64,000 bases of DNA from contig CM017572.1 in assembly GCA_007844125.1 (NCBI GenBank), forward strand, positions 39,061,397-39,125,396, in the 5' to 3' direction. This DNA comes from Sinonovacula constricta (taxonomy: Eukaryota > Mollusca > Bivalvia > Cardiida > Solecurtidae). This document shows positions 46,908 through 58,509 of this stretch, one piece after another; the first letter of the stretch is position 1; every line of letters begins with the position of its first letter. The notes beneath the pieces were generated by a model. It saw only the letters and a list, made by a program, of their open reading frames with translations. It made no database searches and had not been told where the DNA came from. A program made the translations under genes and the position numbers.

Positions 46908-47342
46908 ACTCCAGATAAGAATTATAGTGAATTGAGTAAAAACTCCATAAGACAATAACAATCAAGTAAAGGAATTTTAATGTTTTGTTTAAAATAATTG
47001 AATAAAACAAAATTGTGTATTTTTTATCCTTTATTTTTGAAACTGGCTCGAATAGGGTCTACAGCATTTACATAGTGAAGAAAGTGCGTTGGGCTTTTAC
47101 TCTGGTTAAATACAGCAACCAAGGATGCAATTTCATTTTACTACTGATTCGGTCATTTAAGATAACCTTCACTAGTCATTTTTTGTAAGAAAAAAGATTA
47201 TCCAATAGGTTACATACAATTATAAAAAAAGTTATTTAAATAAGATTTTCTGGGTGTATCTGCTACGTCTAGAAGTGAAGTATTTTTAGTATTTTGTCTT
47301 TTTAAATGACTCAGATACACAGATACGCCCCTTATCTGGAGT
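46908..47342. repeat. Nested 12-bp inverted repeat inside T1
   Basis: ACTCCAGATAAG (46908-46919) and CTTATCTGGAGT (47331-47342) are perfect inverted copies 410 bp apart. Inside the right end, GATACGCCCC parallels the GGGTGTATCT at 47,251. Possibly a small element nested in T1; no target duplication is visible. Confidence 0.45.
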
Positions 47343-47662
47343 CCTGTTCAAACAACAGTGTATGATAAATACATTATTAAGTTAACAAACTGTTGACACA
47401 ACTACAAGTGTTTTTTACTTACAAGTTCCCTCGTATCTATGATTGACTAAAATTAATCGTAATTAACTTTGTTCTTTAATTGTCGTCCAATCAGCGGTCA
47501 TCTTAAACTGACAATTTGTTCATTAAATGACATGTAATAAGCGGCCACTCAACAAAACCTGAAAGTCACGTGGGTAGTCTTTGTTTCGATTTGCTCGCGT
47601 AACCCAATCTCCAACGCAGTGATCTCCCCCTTTCAGTAAGGACAATCTCTGCTACCACACAG

Positions 47663-47688
47663 AAATCCTTCCAGATCTGGAAGGATTT
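47663..47688. repeat. Perfect 26-bp palindrome in T1
   Basis: AAATCCTTCCAGA meets its exact reverse complement with no spacer, centred on AGATCT. Also intact in unit 2 (55374-55399) and unit 3 (63087-63112). It lies about 210 bp upstream of the helicase-like start codon. It could be an operator-like site or a chance cruciform; no function is shown. Confidence 0.9.
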
Positions 47689-47900
47689 GATTTTTTTTAC
47701 TTTAAATTTTTGTTCAGTAAAATGAAATCGGAATGAATGCGTATGTTAGAAAAACGACTAATAATGGAGGAAAAAACAAATTCTAACGATAAAGTAAAAA
47801 AAAGAATGTATTTATCACTACAATCGTAACAACTCGGCCATTTCCGTCCTTTCGCCGAGGGCGAAATTTCAGTGTTACACCGGTTCAATGTAAACAATCA

Positions 47901-48041
47901 ATGGATACTGTTGAAGAAATTCACAAAGTAATAACGGAGTTTGACTCCTCCATAAAAGCGAAACCCAAACAGATCGAGTGTATGCAGTCTCAGTTGACAG
48001 GCAAAGACTTCATAGCGAATCTGCCTGTTGGTTACGGCTGA
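47901..48041 (+). pseudogene. RecQ-like helicase N-terminal remnant in T1, unit 1
   Basis: The ATG at 47901 opens MDTVEEIHKVITEFDSSIKA, then KPKQIECMQSQLTGKDFIAN, LPVGYG and TGA. Pattern K-KQ-E-M--L-GKD-I--LP-GYGKS is the start of RecQ-type superfamily-2 helicases: the Q-containing motif 0 region followed by the ATP-binding Walker A loop. The reading stops exactly where the Walker lysine should be, so no ATPase can be made. Nothing helicase-like follows, which suggests an internal deletion. Confidence 0.62.
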
Positions 48042-48838
48042 TCTGACTATCGTCACGTGATTTTGTATGATGGCAGTGGTTTTAAGCCAGCGGAGCGATG
48101 TCGTAAACCCTGTGCGGAGTTTGCGCGTAAGCTATTAATCGCAGCCATTGCTTATACCTGAATAATGCATCGATTATATTTTTATCTTTCGACATTGTCA
48201 TAGAGTATACATTTTCTGTAAACAATTAAATTTTTGAGACGCTTTGGAGTTTTGATTATGCCGTGAATGATGCACACACAATTCCCCACCCACTTTTGAA
48301 ACTGCTTTCTACGACGAATCGGCACGGTATAGGGTTCTCCTTGGTGTATTTTCCCTCTAGAAAATGCTCTGAACAAAGTCGATCATTCTTCAGACTGCAA
48401 GTGGAAATTTGGCTCATTGTTTTAAGTAGACTTATCTACAGTTTTCTCAGTTTATCGTCAGTTGGAAAACTGTGAAGGGTGGCGTCCTTCTGTTAACTCT
48501 CCCCTGTAATTGCTACACACACATGAATAATAACTTTTTTTTTTCAGTCGAGTTTAACACTTTTTCTGCCATCGTTGACATTTTTGATTTGCTCTCCACC
48601 GGAAATGAAATGCGAACCTCCAAGCTAAAGAGCGTTTAAGGGAAGCAATTATTCAGGGGAGATAACAGGGGTTATTAAACAGGACTTTATGATGACGAGA
48701 TATTGGTTCTAAATCATAATCTCAGACAAATATCTGAGTAAAACAACAGGCGCACTCAAGTCTGCAAGGGCATCCCCGGGTAAAAGTTGCATCTAAATGT
48801 GTCCACAATCACCAGATGTTTGGTGAGGTAACCTTTAC

Positions 48839-49260
48839 AGGTGGAATCCGACGGTTTGGACCAGGTCATTGTCTCAAACAACCATATAAATAATTGTTAC
48901 CCTAAAAGATGCCGCGAAATGATGTTTATGTCTTTCACTTTTGTGAACATTGAACTTGAAGCTGCACCGTTGGCTATAATTAAACTAAGAAAACCACTTG
49001 ATTGGTTACTTTTGAGATCACTCTTCTTACCATCCTAATAATCCGTTTTGCGTCATTATCTGTATTTAGCCAATATCCTCAACGCCTTTATTTATAAATT
49101 GGAAAAGAATGGACATTTCGAGACAGTTTTCACGATGTGTTCTAAAACGTCTTTTTACAGGAAAGCGTCAGCTAAAGAATAAATTATGCTCTAATTCCTC
49201 CAAAATAAGTGTAAGGTTTGTCACTTGAGCTTGATTTAGACAAACTATGGGATAAGACCT
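48839..49260. mobile_element. Second degenerate M2 MITE in unit 1
   Basis: Left AGGTGGAATCCGACGG, right CTATGGGATAAGACCT followed by TTAA. The body parallels the 44,546 copy. Counterpart in unit 2 near 56,549-56,970. A 65-codon plus frame through it is incidental. Confidence 0.6.
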
Positions 49261-50476
49261 TTAAGAAGCAATAAGCGCCGCTCTGGCATGATTTGTGTAG
49301 AGAAAAATAACAACTAAATTATGTGCATATAAAAGATTCAGTACACATCCACATAAATCAATATTACCATAATGTGATGTGGTTTTGTTTATCTTAAACT
49401 AACATTGAGTTTATTGGTTGCCTTGAACAAGTCAAAGCATTCAAAATTAGTTTAATGGTAGTAGATTTTAGTTTCCCACGACTGGTTAACTCGGTAAAGC
49501 TCAACACTGCAAAGTTAGAACATCAAGTATCTTATGTATTTCGGTGCGACAGGTACTTGAGATAAATGACCAGATCGGATCACAGGGATGTAATGTTGAC
49601 GGAATTAATAACTTGGAGTAAATTTTAAACTTAATGTATTATGGCCGCGTCCGGTAGGACTGAGAATTGAGATCTAATTTTTAAAAGAAATGCACTCATA
49701 TGGAAAGTATAGAATTTTTTTTATAAAATAGTTTCTATTATAATGGATGTGAGCGACCGTTTTGTAACGTTTGTCCCAATGTATAATCTATTGATTTTGC
49801 AGCTGGAGACGTGCCTGCTTTCCAATGCGTTGACACTTGATTTACCACGGATATAATTTTGACCATTTTGCACACAAGGTTAAATTTACAACGGCCAAAC
49901 AGCGCTTTTCAGCGCTTTGATTTTTGTTGTAGCTGTCGAACATCAATTCTGACCTCGTTAAAAATGCTGGCGTAGGGTCAGGAAAGATGATATCAAAACG
50001 ACTGCATTGGTAAAAATTCCCGATGTCATTTAAAGAAATAAAGAAGTGCTCAATGAAACAAAAAACGCATATCTTAACCAACGATGTATACACGGTTTGT
50101 GTGCAAAGAATATGCTTATTAAGTCAGCATCACCGCTCTGGCACGATTTCTGTTTAGAGAACTAACATCAAAAATAGCATGTTAATTATGTAAATGTAAA
50201 TTTAACTGTCTGCATTCTCGTACTGATATTCTATCTAAAATCCGTATTGGCATAATGTGCTGTTATCGTGCTTTTCGCAAAACTAATACAAAGGTAATTG
50301 GTTGCCTTGAACAAGTCAAAGCATTCAAAATTAGTTTAATGGTAGTGGTTTTAATTTTCCACGACTGGTTAACTCGGTAAAGCTCAACACTGCAAAGTTA
50401 GAATATCAAGTATCTTATGTATTTCGGTGCGACAGGTAATTGAGATAAAGCACCAGAACTGATCACAGGAATGTAG

Positions 50477-50799
50477 TTTGTTTGTTTGTTTATTGGGTTT
50501 ATCATCCCATCAACAGTGTTTCAGTTATCTGGAGACGATGTCCACTTGAAGCAGATATAGTGCTGCCTTTACTGTGTATAACATGCCGTGAACGCCTGGC
50601 ATGATACCACACCCAGTCACATTATCCTGACACTGGGCCAACCAGTCATGGAAAATACCTTATTTTTGCTTGGGCGTTAGCAAGGAAGCTATACCACTAC
50701 CATTTTAACGACTCTTTTATGTCGCGGCACGGCATCGAAACCGGGGTCTCCCGTACATAGAGGCGACGCTCTACCGATTGCGCTACCAGGTCCGGTCCC
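50477..50799 (-). repeat. S1 SINE in unit 2
   Basis: Same insertion as in unit 1, copied with the unit. Confidence 0.85.
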
Positions 50800-53565
50800 A
50801 AGACATCCGGTCATGGTTGTAGTGTTGACGGAATAAATAACTGGGAGTTAATTTTAAACTAAGTGTACTGCGGCCTCGTCCGGTAAAACTGAGTATTTAT
50901 TTTCGATCTAATTTTACTTTATAGCAATCATATAGAAAGTAAAGTATGTTTAATTAAATTGTTTTTATTATCTGATGTTAGTGAAAGCGTTGTCACTTTT
51001 GTCCCAATGTGTAATCTATTCATTTTGCAGCTGAAGACTTGCCTGCTTTCAAATGCGTTTACACTTGATTGACCAAGGAATACTTTTGACCATTATTGCG
51101 CACATTTAATCGCTTACAGGGTTTAACTTACACCGCCTAAACAGCGCTTTTCAGCGCTTTGATTTTCGGTATATCTGTCGAACCTCTATTCTGACCTGCT
51201 TAGAATTGCTGGCGTTAAATTTTAACCTTGTGGAACTTTTGTTAATAGGATTTTTTATGAATTTAATCTTGTTAATTATAGCAAGTACGGATTGCAGTAA
51301 ACTTTATGTGTTCGTTAAAATGAGATAAAAGATAATTAATTGTGCAATTAGGTCAAATAAACGATATGTAGATCGACTGAACATGACCAGCTACGGATAT
51401 TTAGAAGTTAGTTTCACAGATAAATTTTACTGCCTTTTAAAAATATATGAAGGCAATAACCTAACCAAGTATTGGCAGAAATTGGCAGGCAGTTTTCTTT
51501 CTAATTTGCCGGGATTCTTCATAAAATATGATTTTTGGTGGGGTTTTCTATTTGAAACTGTAATCAATGACTCGCCAACTTTAAATATTCTTTATAAAGT
51601 TATTTCTTGTTTTATTTGTACACAGACATAGAAACGACTGATTTCTTTATTTTCTTTATTTCTTTCCGTGTTTAGGGTATCACAGTACCTTAACCTCGAC
51701 AGTAAAATGTACATGGATTCTCAATACGTCATCACGTGTTCATACTTATATAAGTTATATAGTTAGTTAGGGCTGCTTCACAGTTCGTCCTTCAATATCA
51801 AACTACGTGTACTTCGCAGTGATCTCCCTTATATTGGAATCTTGAGGAGACCTCTGCCGGCTGTGTTTTCAAAAGCTCTTCTGCTGCTGTTCATACATTT
51901 AAATTATTTTTAATTTATCATTTGTACCAGAATTGAACATTTTCTGCAGAGAACCATAGAATCTTGTTATATACGTCAACATGTATTATGTAGACATTAA
52001 ACAATAAATTGATATTTACCCTTTATTTAAAATAACACATCCGTGCACGTACAGAGGCGTTATGACATTTAAAAACATTTATACAATGATGATGCAGTCG
52101 CTATAATGATGACGAGATATTGTTTGTGAAGGATAGTCTTAGACAAATATCTGAGTAAAACAACAGGCGCACTCAAGTCAGCAAGGGCAACCCCGGGTAA
52201 AAGTTGCATCTAAATGTGTCCACAATCACCAGATGTTAGGTAATGGAATCTGTAAGGTGGAATCCGACGGCTTGGACCAGGTCATTGTCTCAAACAACGA
52301 TATAAATGATTGTTACCAGCAAAGATGCCGCGAAATGATGTTTATTTATGTCCTTCACCTATGTGAACATTGAACATGAAGCTGCGCCGTTGGCTATAAT
52401 TAAACTTAAACTAAGAAAACCACCTGATTGGTTAATTTTGAGATCACTTTATCTAACCATCCTAAAAATCCGTTTTGCGTCATTATGTGTATTTAGCCAA
52501 TATCCTCATCGTCTTTATTTATAGATTTGGAAAGAATGAACATTTCGAAAAAGTTTTTATGTTGTGTTCAAAAACATTTAAAATAAAATAAAACATGAGT
52601 TTACGCAGAAATTATTCCCCCAAAACAGGTGCAATGTTTGTCAATTGTACTTGATGTAAGCAAACTATCGGATAAGACCTTTAAGAAGTAATACGTCGGC
52701 AGCACCGCTCTGGTACGATTTGTGTAGAAACAAATAACATCTAAATTATGTACATGTAAAATTTAAATGTCCACATCCACAAAAATCAATATTACCATAA
52801 TGTGCTGTTTAACGCTGTTTGTTAAACATTGAGTTTATTGGTTGCCTTGAACAAGTCATGGCGCTCAAAATTAGTTTAATGGTAGTGGAATTCTTTTTCC
52901 ACGACTGGTTAGCTCGGTGAAGCTCAACACTGTAAAGTTAGAATATAAAGTATCTTATGTATTTCGGTGCGACAGGTATTTGAAATAAATAACCAGATGT
53001 AGTGTTGACGGAATAAATAGCTGGGAGTTAATTTTAAACTTAGAGTGGCTGCGTCCGGTAGGACTGAGATTTTAGATCTAATTTTAAAAAGAAATTCAAT
53101 CATATAGAAAGGATATTATATTTAAAAAAATAGTTTATATTATCGGATGTTAGCGACCGTTTTGTAACTTTTCTCCCAATGTATAATCTATTGCAGCTGG
53201 ACACTTGCCTGCTTTCCAGTGCGTTGACATTTGTGTTCATTCTCATATAGGTAGTTAGGGCTGCTTCACGGTTCTTTCTTCAATACTAAACTACTTCGCA
53301 GTTATCTCCCTTATATTCGAATCTTGAGGATTCCTCTGCTGGGTGTGTTTTCAATGGCTCTTCTAGACCTGTTGCATATATAATTTAAATTCTGTTTAAT
53401 TTATCATTTGTAGCAGAATTCAAAAAAAATCTGCAAAGACCCATAAAATCTTGGTATATAAACAGTAAGTCAACATGTTTTATTAAGACATAGAAAATAA
53501 AGTGATATGTATCCTATATTTCATATAACAAATGCGTGCACGCACAGTAGCGTTGTGACATTTAA

Positions 53566-54062
53566 AGGTGGTATCCGACAGGTTGAAACAAAGATTATTT
53601 TCTCAAATAATCAAGTAAGTCACTGTTACCTGAAAAGGGCCTGCAAAATGCTGTTCATTTATGTCTAAGCTATGTCTGAACAGTGCAGCATAATCCCTAC
53701 TTTTCACTGCAAACAAGTATTTTCTATCTGAGCCACGCTGCAAAGATAGCTATTTTTGAACTAAGAAGACCACGAGACAACTGACATTTGAGACTACGTT
53801 TTATCTTTATCCATGTAGTCCGCACTGACGTTGATATCTGCTTTAAAAGAGAACACTATCGTGCGTATAAATAGATTAGGAAAGACAGAAAATTTGAGTA
53901 TTTTATCGCAATGTGTAGTGTCTAACAATATGGTTAGTGTTCGAAATTGTATTTACTTAGACTATAGTATGAGTTAATACAGATATTATGCCTAAATCCT
54001 TCAAAACAGTGCTGAAATATTGTTATATGCATTTTATATAGGAAAAGTGTCAGATATCACCT
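53566..54062. mobile_element. Complete M2 MITE in unit 2
   Basis: Same length and ends as the unit 1 copy, TTAA on both sides. Confidence 0.82.
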
Positions 54063-54188
54063 TTAAATAACATTTATACAAAAACGATGAAGTCGCTATA
54101 GTCCTGTTTAGTAACCCTTGTCATCTCCCTTGTTAGAGTTATCGTTCGTTTTTCGTACAACTTCCGGTAGGCAAACAATCAAAACAAG

Positions 54189-54452
54189 ATGGCCTCTGAA
54201 AACAATGAAATCGGTGATCTGTGCAAATTTTCAAAACTATCAGTGCGTGAACTTAAAAACTTTCTTAGATAAAGAGAGGCGCATGTATCAGAGAATCGTC
54301 CGGAACTTAATATACCCGCTAGAGGGATAGAAAAGCTTGTTGTATGGACATTAAGTAAAATTAAATTGGACGACGAACAAGACAGCATCAAACGCGAAGG
54401 AGAGTTGTTTGTAACGCCCTTTGGAGAGAATTTTTCTATCTTGGCAATCTAG
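54189..54452 (+). pseudogene. SAP-like remnant, unit 2
   Basis: Same stop at codon 28. Just after it, GGG has become GAG (Gly to Glu), a change expected without selection. Confidence 0.58.
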
Positions 54453-55611
54453 GACTATTGTCAGCATCTTGAAACCAAAATAAAATGTAATTAAGTATAT
54501 TTTCACAACAGTCTATGATAATTATTTTATTTTCTATTACTTTAACCAGGTAAAATGAATATCAACTACTGTATTAGCTGCTGCAGCTGCAACAGTATAT
54601 TTTTATACAACTCTTCAAACTCCAGATAAGAATTATAGTGAATTGAGTAAAAACTCCATAAGACAATAACAATCAAGTAAAGGAATTTTAATGTTTTGTT
54701 TAAAATAATTGAATAAAACAAAATTGTGTATTTTTTATCCTTTATTTTTGAAACTGGCTCGAATAGGGTCTACAGCATTTACATAGTGAAGAAAGTGCGT
54801 TGGGCTTTTACTCTGGTTAAATACAGCAACCAAGGGTGCAATTTCATTTTACTACTGATTCGGTCATTTAAGATAACCTTCACTAGTCATTTTTTGTAAG
54901 AAAAAAGATTATCCAATAGGTTACACACAATTATAAAAAAAGTTATTTAAATAAGATTTTCTGGGTGTATCTGCTACGTCTAGAAGTGAAGTATTTTTAG
55001 TATTTTGTCTTTTTAAATGACTCAGATACACAGATACGCCCCTTATCTGGAGTCCTGTTCAAACAACAGTGTATGATAAATACATTATTAAGTTAACAAA
55101 CTGTTGACACAACTACAAGTGTTTTTTACTTACAAGTTCCCTCGTATCTATGATTGACTAAAATTAATCGTAATTAACTTTGTTCTTTAATTGTCGTCCA
55201 ATCAGCGGTCATCTTAAACTGACAATTTGTTCATTAAATGACATGTAATAAGCGGCCACTCAACAAAACCTGAAAGTCACGTGGGTAGTCTTTGTTTCGA
55301 TTTGCTCGCGTAACCCAATCTCCAACGCAGTGATCTCCCCCTTTCAGTAAGGAGAATCTCTGCTACCACACAGAAATCCTTCCAGATCTGGAAGGATTTG
55401 ATTTTTTTTACTTTAAATTTTTGTTAAGTAAAATGAAATCGGAATGAATGCGTATGTTAGAAAAACGACTAATAATGGAGGAAAAAACAAATTCTAACGA
55501 TAAAGTAAAAAAAAGAATGTATTTATCACTACAATCGTAACAACTCGGCCATTTCCGTCCTTTCGCCGAGGGCGAAATTTCAGTGTTACACCGGTTCAAT
55601 GTAAACAATCA

Positions 55612-55752
55612 ATGGATACTGTTGAAGAAATTCACAAAGTAATAACGGAGTTTGACTCCTCCATAAAAGCGAAACCCAAACAGATCGAGTGTATGCAGTC
55701 TCAGTTGGCAGGCAAAGACTTCATAGCGAATCTGCCTGTTGGTTACGGCTGA
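55612..55752 (+). pseudogene. RecQ-like helicase remnant, unit 2
   Basis: Same end at GYG-stop. One substitution from unit 1 (Thr33 to Ala). Confidence 0.6.
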
Positions 55753-58186
55753 TCTGACTATCGTCACGTGATTTTGTATGATGGCAGTGGTTTTAAGCCA
55801 GCGGAGCGATGTCGTAAACCCTGTGCGGAGTTTGCGCGTAAGCTATTAATCGCAGCCATTGCTTATACCTGAATAATGCATCGATTATATTTTTATCTTT
55901 CGACATTGTCATAGAGTATACATTTTCTGTAAACAATTAAATTTTTGAGACGCTTTGGAGTTTTGATTATGCCGTGAATGATGCACACACAATTCCCCAC
56001 CCACTTTTGAAACTGCTTTCTACGACGAATCGGCACGGTATAGGGTTCTCCTTGGTGTATTTTCCCTCTAGAAAATGCTCTGAACAAAGTCGATCATTCT
56101 TCAGACTGCAAGTGGAAATTTGGCTCATTGTTTTAAGTAGACTTATCTACAGTTTTCTCAGTTTATCGTCAGTTGGAAAACTGTGAAGGGTGGCGTCCTT
56201 CTGTTAACTCTCCCCTGTAATTGCTACACACACATGAATAATATCTTTTTTTTTCAGTCGAGTTTAACACCTTTTCTGCCATCGTTGACATTTTTGATTT
56301 GCTCTCCACCGGAAATGAAATGCGAACCTCCAAGCTAAAGAGCGTTTAAGGGAAGCAATTATTCAGGGGAGATAACAGGGGTTATTAAACAGGACTTTAT
56401 GATGACGAGATATTGGTTCTAAATCATAATCTCAGACAAATATCTGAGTAAAACAACAGGCGCACTCAAGTCTGCAAGGGCATCCCCGGGTAAAAGTTGC
56501 ATCTAAATGTGTCCACAATCACCAGATGTTTGGTGAGGTAACCTTTACAGGTGGAATCCGACGGTTTGGACCAGGTCATTGTCTCAAACAACGATATAAA
56601 TAATTGTTACCCTAAAAGATGCCGCGAAATGATGTTTATGTCTTTCACTTTTGTGAACATTGAACTTGAAGCTGCACCGTTGGCTATAATTAAACTAAGA
56701 AAACCACTTGATTGGTTACTTTTGAGATCACTCTACTTACCATCCTAATAATCCGTTTTGCGTCATTATCTGTATTTAGCCAATATCCTCAACGCCTTTA
56801 TTTATAAATTGGGAAAGAATGGACATTTCGAGACAGTTTTCACGATGTGTTCTAAAACGTCTTTTTACAGGAAAGCGTCAGCTAAAGAAGAAATTATGCT
56901 CTAATTCCTCCAAAATAAGTGTAAGGTTTGTCACTTGAGCTTGATTTAGACAAACTATGGGATAAGACCTTTAAGAAGCAATAAGCGCCGCTCTGGCATG
57001 ATTTGTGTAGAGAAAAATAACAACTAAATTATGTGCATATAAAAGATTCAGTACACATCCACATAAATCAATATTACCATAATGTGATGTGGTTTTGTTT
57101 ATCTTAAACTAACATTGAGTTTATTGGTTGCCTTGAACAAGTCAAAGCATTCAAAATTAGTTTAATGGTAGTAGATTTTAGTTTCCCACGACTGGTTAAC
57201 TCGGTAAAGCTCAACACTACAAAGTTAGAATATCAAGTATCTTATGTATTTCGGTGCGACAGGTACTTGAGATAAATGACCAGATCGGATCACAGGGATG
57301 TAATGTTGACGGAATTAATAACTTGGAGTAAATTTTAAACTAAGTGTATTATGGCCGCGTCCGGTAGGACTGAGAATTGAGATCTAATTTTTAAAAGAAA
57401 TGCACTCATATGGAAAGTATAGAATTTTTTTTATAAAATAGTTTCTATTATAATGGATGTGAGCGACCGTTTTGTAACGTTTGTCCCAATGTATAATCTA
57501 TTGATTTTGCAGCTGGAGACGTGCCTGCTTTCCAATGCGTTGACACTTGATTTACCACGGATATAATTTTGACCATTTTGCACACAAGGTTAAATTTACA
57601 ACGGCCAAACAGCGCTTTTCAGCGCTTTGATTTTTGTTGTAGCTGTCGAACATCAATTCTGACCTCGTTAAAAATGCTGGCGTAGGGTCAGGAAAGATGA
57701 TATCAAAACGACTGCATTGGTAAAAATTCCCGATGTCATTTAAAGAAATAAAGAAGTGCTCATTGAAACAAAAAACGCATATCTTAACCAACGATGTATA
57801 CACGGTTTGTGTGCAAAGAATATGCTTATTAAGTCAGCATCACCGCTCTGGCACGATTTCTGTTTAGAGAACTAACATCAAAAATAGCATGTTAATTATG
57901 TAAATGTAAATTTAACTGTCTGCATTCTCGTACTGATATTCTATCTAAAATCCGTATTGGCATAATGTGCTGTTATCGTGCTTTTCGCAAAACTAATACA
58001 AAGGTAATTGGTTGCCTTGAACAAGTCAAAGCATTCAAAATTAGTTTAATGGTAGTGGTTTTAATTTTCCACGACTGGTTAACTCGGTAAAGCTCAACAC
58101 TGCAAAGTTAGAATATCAAGTATCTTATGTATTTCGGTGCGACAGGTAATTGAGATAAAGCACCAGAACTGATCACAGGGATGTAG

Positions 58187-58509
58187 TTTGTTTGTTTGTT
58201 TATTGGGTTTATCATCCCATCAACAGTGTTTCAGTTATCTGGAGACGATGTCCACTTGAAGCAGATATAGTGCTGCCTTTACTGTGTATAACATGCCGTG
58301 AACGCCTGGCATGATACCACACCCAGTCACATTATCCTGACACTGGGCCAACCAGTCATGGAAAATACCTTATTTTTGCTTGGGCGTTAGCAAGGAAGCT
58401 ATACCACTACCATTTTAACGACTCTTTTATGTCGCGGCACGGCATCGAAACCGGGGTCTCCCGTACATAGAGGCGACGCTCTACCGATTGCGCTACCAGG
58501 TCCGGTCCC
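58187..58509 (-). repeat. S1 SINE in unit 3
   Basis: Same insertion as in units 1 and 2. Confidence 0.85.

Larger units (their letters stand above)
46389..48686. mobile_element. 2.3-kb terminal-inverted-repeat element T1, unit 1
   Basis: The left end (46389-46421, starts AGTCCTGTTTAGTAACCC) and the right end (48654-48686, ends GGGTTATTAAACAGGACT) are 33-bp inverted repeats matching at 29 positions. Outside them, GTCGCTAT and TATGATGACGAGATATTG rejoin as in the empty paralogous site at 44,384-44,410 (GTCGCTATAATGATGACGAG), so this is an insertion. The target duplication is short and A/T-only, not resolved. It carries broken SAP-like and helicase-like reading frames (next entries) and a 26-bp palindrome. 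It is probably a decayed or non-autonomous DNA transposon of a helicase-bearing type; the class is inference. Confidence 0.78.
42031..49330. repeat. Large tandem repeat, unit 1 (7.30 kb)
   Basis: First unit of a tandem array; the start is set at AAAAGATT, where similarity to units 2 and 3 begins. It lacks about 400 bp present in units 2 and 3 (equivalent to 51,570-51,970), seen as an abrupt join near 44,250. Contents from left to right: sub-repeat copy a (42,166), sub-repeat copy b with an inserted S1 SINE (from 43,020), a degenerate M2 MITE, sub-repeat copy c (45,190), a complete M2 MITE, the 2.3-kb inverted-repeat element and a second degenerate M2 MITE. No intact gene. A minus-strand frame of 148 codons (42328-42774) is broken by a frameshift in units 2 and 3, so it is probably not coding. 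Confidence 0.93.
54100..56396. mobile_element. T1 element, unit 2
   Basis: Same ends and internal order as in unit 1. Confidence 0.78.
49331..57040. repeat. Large tandem repeat, unit 2 (7.71 kb)
   Basis: Matches unit 3 with only scattered substitutions and unit 1 except for the 400-bp segment. Features sit 7,711 bp right of those in unit 1 beyond 45 kb. Confidence 0.95.
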
